Shown here piece by piece: positions 43,598-52,400 of a stretch of 64,000 nt of DNA. A program made the position numbers and the translations under genes. Source of the DNA: CAIZWU01 sp942492905 (GTDB lineage: Bacteria; Verrucomicrobiota; Verrucomicrobiia; Verrucomicrobiales; V1-33); contig OW818657.1 in NCBI GenBank assembly GCA_942492905.1, forward strand, positions 62,001-126,000. Direction: 5' to 3'. The notes below the pieces were generated by a model that did not search any database, was not told the origin of the DNA, and was given only the letters and a program-made list of their open reading frames with translations. Every line of letters starts with the position of its first letter. Positions within the stretch are counted from its first letter, which is position 1.

Positions 43598-44266
43598 TCA
43601 TGGCTTCACGGCCTTGAGCTGATCGGCGCGTTGTTTCAGGTCGAGGGCGGTTTTGGCATCGATCAGGCCATCGGTTTTGAAGGATTCGGCGGTGCGGAGA
43701 GCGTCATCGCTCAGCGTGAAGGGCCAGATCATGGCCGCGGCATTGGAGGGGAGGAGGGCGTAATTGGCCGGGTGGTTCGCAAGGTCGGGGATGAGGGCTG
43801 CGGAGAGATGGCGGCCGATGGTGAGGGTGTCGCCTTTGAACGAGCCGGCACGGATCAGCGGGGGCTGGCCCGTAAGGAGGGACTGGGTGCCTTCGGGTTC
43901 AGGGATGATCTTCATCTCCTTGCAGAGCGCGAGGCTGGTCTGAAGGGATTTGGCCACGAGGTCCATCTCGCGATCGGAGGAGTAACCGGCAGCGGTGAGC
44001 ACATCTTTGAGGTATTGTTCCTCACCAACCCGGATATCGCCCCGGTTACGGAGCATCCGGTAATCGGAAAAAATGACCATGGCCCGCAAAAACATGGCTT
44101 CGGCCTGGGCGGCGGGCGTGGCCGGGCTGATGAAACGACGGTCCAGGGTAGTGGCGAGGGCACCGACCTGCCGGTCGTATTCGGCCGTGGATTGCTGTTT
44201 GGACCACCAGTAAAAGAGGCCGCCGGCCGCAAGGATTGCCAGGATGACTTTGTTGATTGTTTGCAT
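43598..44266 (-). CDS. Membrane-anchored protein of unknown function beside pilT
   Basis: The 222-residue protein has an N-terminal hydrophobic anchor (about 8-20, VILAILAAGGLFYWW) and a soluble, mostly helical remainder with no recognised domain. It follows the pilT-type gene by 86 bases on the same strand and may be expressed with it. It converges on the gene ending at 43514; no clear terminator is seen between them. Confidence 0.68.
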   Translation of the reverse strand: MQTINKVILAILAAGGLFYWWSKQQSTAEYDRQVGALATTLDRRFISPATPAAQAEAMFLRAMVIFSDYRMLRNRGDIRVGEEQYLKDVLTAAGYSSDREMDLVAKSLQTSLALCKEMKIIPEPEGTQSLLTGQPPLIRAGSFKGDTLTIGRHLSAALIPDLANHPANYALLPSNAAAMIWPFTLSDDALRTAESFKTDGLIDAKTALDLKQRADQLKAVKP

Positions 44267-44352
44267 GGGAGAGAAGTTTTCCGTTATTCAGTTATTCAGT
44301 TTTCAGAGGGACACCGGCAGCCACCGCTTCCGGACACCCTTCCTGCACCGGC

Positions 44353-45453
44353 CTAGCGGCGCTGCGCCCGGTTTTGCTCCCGGAGCCACTCCTTGAAGTC
44401 CTCCTTCATGGCGGCAGGGTCGCGGGCGTGCATCAGGGCGTCTTCGGCGGTGATGAAGCCGCCGGTGAGCAAGTGATAGAGACTGCTGTCCATGGTGTGC
44501 ATGCCATGGATGGAGCCGACCTGCATGAGGCCATAAAGCTGCTCGAACCGGTGATCGCGGATGATGGCGGAAATGGCAGGAGTGACCACCATGACTTCGC
44601 TGGCCATGACCCGGCCCGGGGAGTCGGCGCGCGGCAGCAGCTTCTGATTGACCACCCCGACCAGGGCCGAGGAGAGCTGGGTAATGATCTGGGGCTGCTG
44701 GGCGGGGGGGAAGATATCCACCACGCGGTCGAGGCTGCCGACGGCGCTGCGCGTGTGCAGGGTGGAGATGACCAAATGCCCGGTCTCGGCAGCCGTCAGG
44801 GCGGCCGCGATGCTCTCCTGGTCGCGCATTTCAGAGACCACGATGACATCCACATCCTGACGGACCGCGGCTTTGAGGGCCGAGGCAAAGTCGCGGGTGT
44901 CGAGGCCGATCTGGCGTTGTTTGATCAGGCTGCCGGCGTGGGCAAAAGTGAACTCGATCGGGTCCTCCACGGTGGTGACAACCCCGCGCCGTTCCTGGAG
45001 GATCTGGGCTGTCATGGCGGCCAGGGTAGTGGACTTGCCGGCACCGGCCATGCCGGTGACAAGGATCAGCCCTTGGCGGGCGCGGCAGAAATCCTCCACG
45101 GTGGGGCCGTGGCCGAGGGTTTTCAGGTCGGGCACTTCCGCAGGGACATAACGGAAGGCAGCTTCGAGATTCCCCCGGCTGTAGTGGGCATTGCCCCGGA
45201 AGCGGCCGATGTCCCGGACCTGGATGGCGAAGTCGAGTTCCCAGTCTTTTTCCAGACGGCTGCGTTCGCTTTCCGTCAGGACCGCCAGCACCAGTTCACG
45301 GCAGCGCTTGGCCTCCATGGGAATATCGGAAAGGGGCGTGAGCGCGCCATCAATGCGGGCCACAGGCGGGGCTCCAATGCTGAGGTGAAGGTCGGAGCCG
45401 CCAAGCTGGCGGGTGAGGGTGAGCAGATCAACAAGGTCGTAGTCGGGGGACAT
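44353..45453 (-). CDS. pilT: PilT-family twitching-motility ATPase
   Basis: The 366-residue ATPase has an N-terminal PAS-like region (GGSDLHLSIGAPP), Walker A GMAGAGKSTT, an Asp box (VEDPIEF), Walker B region VIVVSEMRDQES and His box HTRSAVGSLDRV. PilT ATPases retract type IV pili. The residue before EMRD is Ser where PilT proteins usually have Gly. It lies 75 bases after a second ATPase of the same family; the gap is AT-rich. No other pilus genes are present in the window. Confidence 0.9.
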   Translation of the reverse strand: MSPDYDLVDLLTLTRQLGGSDLHLSIGAPPVARIDGALTPLSDIPMEAKRCRELVLAVLTESERSRLEKDWELDFAIQVRDIGRFRGNAHYSRGNLEAAFRYVPAEVPDLKTLGHGPTVEDFCRARQGLILVTGMAGAGKSTTLAAMTAQILQERRGVVTTVEDPIEFTFAHAGSLIKQRQIGLDTRDFASALKAAVRQDVDVIVVSEMRDQESIAAALTAAETGHLVISTLHTRSAVGSLDRVVDIFPPAQQPQIITQLSSALVGVVNQKLLPRADSPGRVMASEVMVVTPAISAIIRDHRFEQLYGLMQVGSIHGMHTMDSSLYHLLTGGFITAEDALMHARDPAAMKEDFKEWLREQNRAQRR

Positions 45454-45528
45454 GGGGGGAGAAAATTTATGATTTACTATTGATGATTGATAATTTGGCA
45501 GGCCAAGTCTTTGGAGCTTTGGTTTCTG

Positions 45529-46587
45529 TCAGGAAATGCCCCGGAGGGCACGGCTGAATTCGGCGGCATTGGGCGCGGTGGCGAGGGCGACCTCGGGAGT
45601 AACCCGGCCTTGTTGGACCGCTTCGATGAGAGCTTGCTGATAGGATTTATTGTGGGGATTCCCCCCCCGGCGGATGAAGTCGCTGAGGGCGGGGATGTCC
45701 ATGGCGCGCAGCCAGTCGCGGGCGGCGGCTTCGACTTCGAGGCTCTCGCAGATGAGGGTGGACCGGTTGCCTTCCGCCGCCGGAAGGAGGCGCTGGCTGA
45801 GGATGCCGATGGTTTGGTTCGAGAGCAGGGAAAGCATGGAATCCCGCTCATGCGGCGGGACGAGGTGCACCAGCCGGTCGATGGTTTCCGCAATATTCGG
45901 ACTGTGCAGGGTGCTGAAAACCAAGTGCCCGGTCTCGGCCGCCTGGAGGGCGATCAGGGCGGTGGTGGCATCGCGGATTTCCCCCACAAAGATGATGTCC
46001 GGAGCCTGGCGCATGGCCCGGCGCAGGCCGGTCTCGAAGGACGGGGTGTCGATCCCGACTTCCCGCTGGGTGAAGAAGCTGGTCCGGTCTGTGAAAACAA
46101 ATTCGACGGGATCCTCGATGGTGACGATGTGGGTGGGCCGGGTGGAATTGATATATTCCAGGCAGCAGGCAATGGTGGTGCTTTTCCCGCAGCCGGTGGG
46201 ACCGGTGACAAGGATCAGGCCGGAGCGGCGGTTGAGCCAATTGGTGAGGATTTCCTCGGGCAGTCCGAGGGTTTCCATGGTTGGGATCTGAGTGCGGATC
46301 TGGCGGAGCACCGCCCCGAGCCGGCCAAGGTGTTTGTGGAGGTTGACGCGGAAGCGCGGGCCATCCTGCATTTGCCACGCGGCATCGACATCGGACTCCT
46401 TGTCAGGGTCCGCTCCGCACAGCTTCCAGAAATCCGTGAGGTCCCCGCGGCTCACCGGCCGGCCGACGGATTCCTGCATCACGCCGCCGACTTTGAACCG
46501 GGCCGGGGCATCTTCCGCCAGAAACAAATCGGATGCCCCATTATGCAGGGCGACGGTGGTCAGTTCGACGATATGGGAAAGGGGCAT
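45529..46587 (-). CDS. PilT/PilU-like type IV pilus retraction ATPase (paralogue)
   Basis: The 352-residue ATPase has Walker A GPTGCGKSTT, Asp box TIEDPVEFVF, the usual GEIRD Walker B region and the His box HSPNIAETIDRLVHLVPP. It is the first of the two ATPase genes on the minus strand and probably the PilU-like accessory retraction motor, but PilT versus PilU cannot be settled by eye. Confidence 0.88.
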   Translation of the reverse strand: MPLSHIVELTTVALHNGASDLFLAEDAPARFKVGGVMQESVGRPVSRGDLTDFWKLCGADPDKESDVDAAWQMQDGPRFRVNLHKHLGRLGAVLRQIRTQIPTMETLGLPEEILTNWLNRRSGLILVTGPTGCGKSTTIACCLEYINSTRPTHIVTIEDPVEFVFTDRTSFFTQREVGIDTPSFETGLRRAMRQAPDIIFVGEIRDATTALIALQAAETGHLVFSTLHSPNIAETIDRLVHLVPPHERDSMLSLLSNQTIGILSQRLLPAAEGNRSTLICESLEVEAAARDWLRAMDIPALSDFIRRGGNPHNKSYQQALIEAVQQGRVTPEVALATAPNAAEFSRALRGIS

Positions 46588-46700
46588 AGCTTTTGCCTAC
46601 CCATGCCGGTTTCCGGGCGCGGTCACAAGCCCCGATTCATCTCATGGCAGTGGAATCTGCCACACATTAAAGAAACCGGCCCGGACCCACCGGGCCCAAC

Positions 46701-47153
46701 TTACGGTCCGGCGGCTTGCCACGCTGGCCAGCCGCCCCGCAGAATCAGCAACTCGCGGTCGCCCAGCGGGGTTTGGCGCAGCCGGTCGCGGACGGCCCGG
46801 CTGGCCGCGCACTCCTGGCCGTCACAGTAGATGATCACCGGCGCGCCCTCCGGGGCTTCGGTGATGCTGGGGAAGGCCGCGATCAGCAGGTTTTCCCAGT
46901 CGTATTCATTCAGCAACAAGGCTCCGGGGATGTGACCGGCCTCATATTCGGGCTGGCGCCTCGCATCGAGCCAGATCACCGGTCCGGCGGCGGCCTTGGC
47001 CCGGGCTTCGATCACCGTGATTTCCCCCGGTCCGGCGGCGTCCCGGGTCAGATACAGCTCCGGCCGATTCGGGTGAAACCGGTAAACCAAGGCCCCGGCC
47101 ACGGCGGCGAGCGCCAGCAGCAGGACACTTTGGAGGAGAATACGGGCGATCAT
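46701..47153 (-). CDS. Membrane-anchored rhodanese-like protein
   Basis: The 150-residue protein has an N-terminal helix (about 3-25, ILLQSVLLLALAAVAGALVY) and a rhodanese fold with LDARRQPEYEAGHIPGAL and the active-site loop YCDGQECAAS, whose first Cys would carry the persulfide. Rhodaneses move sulfur between thiols; the catalytic domain is outside the cytoplasm if the anchor is a signal anchor. It lies just downstream of the DUF1573 gene. An upstream ATG at 47180 is possible; 47153 (MIARILLQS) places the start directly before the helix. Confidence 0.86.
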   Translation of the reverse strand: MIARILLQSVLLLALAAVAGALVYRFHPNRPELYLTRDAAGPGEITVIEARAKAAAGPVIWLDARRQPEYEAGHIPGALLLNEYDWENLLIAAFPSITEAPEGAPVIIYCDGQECAASRAVRDRLRQTPLGDRELLILRGGWPAWQAAGP

Positions 47154-47210
47154 CAGGGGAGGGCGGGACAGCGTTTCCAAGGAGGCCTTTCCCTGGCAAA
47201 AGGGCGGCGT

Positions 47211-47909
47211 CTATTTTACCGTCACCGGAGCAGGCCCGGCCGGCTTTTTGTCGGTGATATTGAAGAAAACCAGCCTCTTTTGGTAACGGGGATATTTGCT
47301 GTCCGTTTCCAGTCTCACCAAGCCCAGGACCTTGGTATCGGTCGCCGCCGGAGTCACCGACAACTCGTATTCCTTGCCGGCCGCAATCTCCCGGACCGCC
47401 GCCTTGATCGTTTCGCGGGAGGAAACCGCTGCCTTCACCACCACCGGGTCGTCCCCCAGAACCTTGATCCGCACCGTCTTCGCGGCGGCCGGTTCCCCCA
47501 CCTGCCAGACCAACTGGCTGGGCGTGATCTCAAAAACTCCCGGAATGCTGATGTCCAGCACGAGGTGGATGGGCGGCTGGGCCGGATCGTCCGTGGTCAC
47601 CACCACTTCCTTTTTCAGCTCGCCCTCAAATCCTCCCACTTCAAACGCGGTGTCGATCACCCCGGTCTCGCCCGGTTTGAATTCCATCTTCCCATCCACG
47701 GTCTGCGCCCGCACACAGCTGCAGAACGTCCGGATCTCGGTGATTTTGACCGGCTTGGCGCCCGTCACTTTGAAGGCAAATTTCGTCCCGATCTCCGTGT
47801 CGGCCACTTTCACCACGGCGGACTGCACCGGTTTCTCAAACTCCAACCCGGCCTGAGCCAAAGGAGCCGCCGCCAACCCGGTGATCAGGCCAAAAATGCG
47901 AATATTCAT
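47211..47909 (-). CDS. Secreted DUF1573-family protein
   Basis: The 232-residue protein has a signal peptide (IRIFGLITGLAAAPLAQAG) and two Ig-like beta domains of the DUF1573 type, with the characteristic segment EIRTFCSCVRAQTVDGKMEF and PGETGVIDTAFEVGGFEGEL. Such proteins are widespread in PVC bacteria and Bacteroidota; the biochemical role is unknown. Two cysteines in CSC could be redox-active or bind metal. It is the first gene of a probable two-gene unit with the rhodanese, 57 bases apart. Confidence 0.86.
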   Translation of the reverse strand: MNIRIFGLITGLAAAPLAQAGLEFEKPVQSAVVKVADTEIGTKFAFKVTGAKPVKITEIRTFCSCVRAQTVDGKMEFKPGETGVIDTAFEVGGFEGELKKEVVVTTDDPAQPPIHLVLDISIPGVFEITPSQLVWQVGEPAAAKTVRIKVLGDDPVVVKAAVSSRETIKAAVREIAAGKEYELSVTPAATDTKVLGLVRLETDSKYPRYQKRLVFFNITDKKPAGPAPVTVK

Positions 47910-47972
47910 GGTGCCATCATAAGCGCCACCACCCCCCGCACAAGTTCAGAGCATCAGCGAAAGTTGCGCCGG

Positions 47973-48064
47973 GGTGGACGAAGCTCCGCTGAGTTCAAGG
48001 GCCTGGTGTCGGGGGGCCTTGGTTATGGCCCGTGCTCTGAAACTCAGCAGGAGCTTCGTCCACC
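47973..48064. repeat. Inverted repeat between the DUF1573 and cdaA genes
   Basis: Arms GGTGGACGAAGCTCC plus GCTGAGTTC (47973-47996) and their mirror (48039-48064), with a one-base bulge, enclose a GC-rich loop of about 42 bases. The right arm starts three bases after the cdaA stop codon (48067-48069, minus strand). It is another gene-end inverted repeat, different in sequence from the MITE-like and GxxExxY repeats. Confidence 0.8.
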
Positions 48065-48066
48065 TC

Positions 48067-48894
48067 TCAAGCTTCCAGCCGCTTCGTCGCCGTGCGGTCC
48101 GAGATCACCTGCGTTTCTTTGCCCTTCTCCTTCTCGCGCGCCGCCTCGCCGGGCTCCGCCTTCACCTTCAGCAGCCGCACCAAGCGCTCCGTCATCCGTT
48201 CCGGGGTCAGCCCCTGAATCAGATCGCCGCCCACGCTGATGGAAATGTTGCCGGTTTCCTCCGACACGATCACCGCGATGGCATCGGTCTGCTCCGTAAT
48301 GCCCATGGCCGCCCGGTGGCGCAGCCCGATGCTCCGGTCCGAAATTTCCCGCTGGCTGATCGGAAACACACACCCGGCGCCCACAATGCGGCCCGACCGC
48401 AGGATCATTCCGCCATCATGAAGCGCGGTTTTCGGATGGAAAATAGTCAGGATCAATTCCGGGGAAAACGTGCTGTCGATCTCCACCCCGGTTTCCAGAT
48501 AAGACTCCAGCTCCATCCCCCGCTCGAAGGCAAACAAGGCCCCGAACCGCTTCGCCGAAAGATCCCGCACCGCCTCCTCCAGCGCCTCCACCAGCTGCAT
48601 ATTTTCCCGCGCCGAGGAAAACAGCCGGTGACTGCCCAGACTGACAAAACTCCGCCGCATCTCCGGCTGGAAAATGATCACCAGGGTCACCCCCACAAAA
48701 AAGGCGAACGTCCGCACCAGCTCCATCTGCAGGGCATGGGCCAGCAGCACCAGCGCCAGCACCAGCAAAAGCACCGCCGGCAGCAACCGCGCCCCACTGC
48801 TCCGCCGCAGAAACAACCACGCATACAGCAGCGCCCCACCCATGAGGATCACCTCAAGGAGCATGCGCCAATGTTGCTGAAGAAAGGAACCCAT
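48067..48894 (-). CDS. cdaA: Diadenylate cyclase (c-di-AMP synthase), CdaA type
   Basis: The 275-residue protein (ATG at 48894, MGSFLQQHW) has three N-terminal membrane helices (about 9-80) and a cytoplasmic DAC domain with LHDGGMIL, where the usual DGA triad appears as DGG (about residue 159), and RHRAAMGITEQTDA with the RHR motif. It condenses two ATP into c-di-AMP, a regulator of potassium, turgor and wall balance. The open frame extends far upstream, but that part lacks family sequence. Length fits CdaA. No ybbR partner is adjacent. Confidence 0.92.
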   Translation of the reverse strand: MGSFLQQHWRMLLEVILMGGALLYAWLFLRRSSGARLLPAVLLLVLALVLLAHALQMELVRTFAFFVGVTLVIIFQPEMRRSFVSLGSHRLFSSARENMQLVEALEEAVRDLSAKRFGALFAFERGMELESYLETGVEIDSTFSPELILTIFHPKTALHDGGMILRSGRIVGAGCVFPISQREISDRSIGLRHRAAMGITEQTDAIAVIVSEETGNISISVGGDLIQGLTPERMTERLVRLLKVKAEPGEAAREKEKGKETQVISDRTATKRLEA

Positions 48895-49077
48895 AAGCCG
48901 GAGTCCTAAAATACCGCGATTCAGCCATTCCGCCAGCGGGAAGTCAGGAAAGGTGTAGTAAAAGCCCCTATTAGCGGCATTCCAGCCAGCCCCTCTTTCC
49001 TTCCTCTGAAAAATAATCCCTGCGATCCCTTCATATACAGAATTGAAGGACGGTGGTGGGCGTTCTAGCATCGGGAG

Positions 49078-49404
49078 ATGAAGCGATTCCTTTTTGCGGT
49101 TTCTTTGATTTGCCATCTGATCATGGCCGGCAGCAGCCTTCCTTTGTCGGCGCAGGCACCTGGCCGGGATCGATTGACCATCCCCACCCCGGAAACGTTT
49201 GAGAAGCTGACTCAATCGCTCAAGGCCTACCCGGATGGCGCGACCCCACCGGCAACGCTGGCGGGCGAGGTCACAGCCGCCTTGGAAGCAGCCTTGGAGC
49301 TTGCCCCGGAAGGTGGATTGCTCCCAAAACATCTGGACACTCTGGCGCTTGCCGCCGGGCGTTGTTTGAGGATTGAACCGGCAGGGGTTTCATCCTATCG
49401 GTGA
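49078..49404 (+). CDS. Small secreted protein overlapping the giant gene
   Basis: The 108-residue product has a signal peptide (FLFAVSLICHLIMAGSSLPLSA, cleavage near AQA) and a short helical mature part with no recognised domain. A TTGAAG/TAGCAT promoter-like pair at 49043-49071 has 17-base spacing and lies seven bases before the ATG. Its stop overlaps or abuts the start of the giant gene (GTG 49401, ATG 49407), which suggests coupling. Confidence 0.65.
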   Translation: MKRFLFAVSLICHLIMAGSSLPLSAQAPGRDRLTIPTPETFEKLTQSLKAYPDGATPPATLAGEVTAALEAALELAPEGGLLPKHLDTLALAAGRCLRIEPAGVSSYR

Positions 49405-49406
49405 GG

Positions 49407-52400
49407 ATGATGCAGCGTTTTTTGATTCCGTTCCGGTTCGCGGTTTGTCTGCTGGGAACGGCTTTGGCGGAATCGGGGCGCGGGGCCGGACTGGCATCGG
49501 GGTTCAGACCGGACGCGACTCCGGCGGAGGAGGCGCTGGCCGCACAGCCGGAGCCGGATGGGTATTTCCGGGAGATGACGGGCTTTTGGCATGGGGTTCC
49601 CGGATTGGAAGCGCTGCGGGCGCGGTGGGAGGGATTTGCGCGGCAGGACGCGGGGTTCGCGGTGCTGGCGGCGTTGATTTCGGAATCGGAAGGAAAGCCG
49701 GAGGAGGCGCTGGAAAAACTTCAGGGACTGCCTGGTAACCATGCCCGGTGGAACGAGGGCCGGTTGTTGGCGCTGCTGGGCCGGGAAGGCGAAGCGGTGG
49801 CGATTTTGTCCGCGCTGGTGACGGCAGCGGAACGGTCGGAAATGGGCGCGGCGGCATTGATCGCCCTGACGGAACTGGACTGCATCAGGGGGAATTTTGC
49901 TGAGGCGCTGCGGCGCACCACAGGGGCGTGGGAGGAGCGGAACGAGGAGGGATTCCGGCTGCGGATTCTGGAGCGTCACCTGAGTCTGCTGGTGGAGGCG
50001 GGGCGGGAAAAAGGGTTTCTGGAGGAGCAGTTCAAGGCAGCAGAATCGACCGGAGACAAAACCGCCGCGAGGACGGCGCAGCGGGTGATGGCGGTGATGG
50101 CGGATTGGTTCACAGAGGATTCCCGGTTAACAGCGCAAAGGGACGCTTTGGCCCAAATCTACAGGACCCAGCCGGATAACTGCGGCCCATTCGGCTCGGC
50201 AGGGCGCCGCTCCATCGATTGCGGAGTACTGATGCCGCAACCGCCCGAGTTGATCCGACTGGCCGGGGAATCCCGTCTGCCTCCGGAACGGGCGCTGGCT
50301 CTGGTCCATCACTATTCGGCTGCCAGGCTCTGGCCGGAGGAGGCTGAGGGTGCCTCCTGGCTGAAGGAGGTGATGTCGGCCCGGCCTTTCGGCTTGCAGC
50401 GGATTTTGTCGTCCTATCAAAATCCTCTCAACCCGTTGCCTCCCTTGGCCCGACGGTTGGCGATGCTGGCGGAACCGGGCGTGGCAGGGACAACGCTGGA
50501 TCTGATCAACCGGGCATGGGAGGGCAAGGCCGGACCGCAGGATGCGGAAACGTTGGTGGGGATTGTGGCAGGAGCCCCGGAAATGCGTGCCAGGCCGTCC
50601 GCTTTTCCAGGATCCCGCGGCCAATCCCGATTCGCCGGATGGCCGGCGGTGGATGAATTTCCGTCGGACGAGCTGGTCTGGAATCTCCAAGGGCAGCCTT
50701 GGGCGGAATTTTATGCCACGTCCTGCCGGCGGGAGCTATTGAGGGAGAACCATTCGGAGGTTTTGCCCGGCGGGGGTGGTCTGCGCGTTTGGTCCGAATG
50801 GCGGCCGGACTGGCCCATCGAAGGAGTTGAACCCTTGATGGGCTGGGCATGGCGGCAGCTCAAGGTCATGGGCGAGGCCACCCCGGAACGCGCCACCGCC
50901 ATTGCGGGCCGGATGATGGATCCGGGCGACCGGGTGCTTTTTACGGCGTTGTGCGGGCGCACGGAGCTCCTGACCCGCTGGTGCCAGGAGGCCACTTTTT
51001 TGAAACAAGTCCGCACCGTTTCCTTGATGCGGGCGGCCCGGATCTTCCAAAAAATACGGCAGGAAACGGCGCTCACGCCGGACGAGGCCCGGGCCTCTCT
51101 GCATGTGGCGGTGGAGGTCGCGGAGCGGATGGGGATGACTCTGCTGGATCTGATCCGCACCCAGCCGGAGTTCCAACCGGCCAACTCACAGGAACTCTCG
51201 GAAGCCATCGGTAAAGTGGCCGCCTCGCTATTCACGGCGGAATCCGGGGCGGCCGGCGGCATGGTTTTGATATATGAAGATGAAGCGCGGCTGGAAATGA
51301 ACAAGGCAGCGCTGCCCCGCACGGTGCCGCATCCGTTGTTCGGTCTGCCGGTCTGTCCTTCGGTGGAGCGGTTCCGCATGCTGGCGGGGATGCTGAAGAC
51401 CCACGCGGAACCCGATGCCTGGAGCATCAGGGACCCGGTTTCCATGGCGTTGAATCTGTTGCTGGGAGGCGACAGTGCCTTTGGCTATCAGGGACGCCCG
51501 GCGGCTCTGCTGGCGGAGTTGGCTCTCTTTCCCACCAGTAATCCTATCAAACATCAACTGCGACGCTGGACGGCTCTTCTGGAGAAGGAAGGCGTGACGG
51601 AGGTGCATCGGCAGCGTATATATGAATCCCAGGACCCGCCCTCCAAAATGCTGCTGCGGAAACTGCTGGCCCAGATGGCGGATGAGGAGCAGGCCTACCC
51701 GGCCTGGCATCTGGCCCGGGTGGCGCTGGAAGGTGATGCGGCCCGCAAGGCCGTGAAGCTCGATATCCTGCGCGCCCGCAGTCTGCTGACCGCCGGTGTC
51801 TTCCTGCCCGTCCGCCGCTCCCAACTCCCACCGCCTCCTCCTGCGCGAGCCGTGCTTAAAGTTCCCGCCGCCGCGGTGGCCGGGCATTTTCTGACACTTA
51901 TCCGGGATCCCGCTGGACGCCGGGTGTTGGAGCCGGTGGGGGTGCTGACTGATTTCGCCAACGGCAGTCTGCCCAGTGTTTTCCATCTGGCACTCCGGAC
52001 GATGTCCGGCCCGGAATTTGAGGAAACGGCCTCCCTGCTGATGGAAGCGGCAGATCCCCTGGCAGCGCGGATGTCGGTGATTCTTGCCAACCGCTACGGG
52101 GCGGAAGCGGTGGAGCGCTGGATGAAGAAAGCCCTCACTGCTTTTCCGGACGACCCGGAACTGTTGCTCGCCTCGATAAATCATCAGGAGCAAAGCGAAG
52201 CGGACAAGATGGCGGTTTTTGTGCGGGCTCTGGACCACCTGACAGTTCTTCAGCAAACTACAGCGTTTTCGGAAAGTCAGCCGTGGTGCGGCATCTATGG
52301 GCAGTCCGTGCCGCTGAAGGCACCCGCCGCCCAGGCCATGGCGAGGTTTGCGGACCGGACCCAGCCGGCCATGCTGCCCAGGGACTGGATGCTGGCTATG

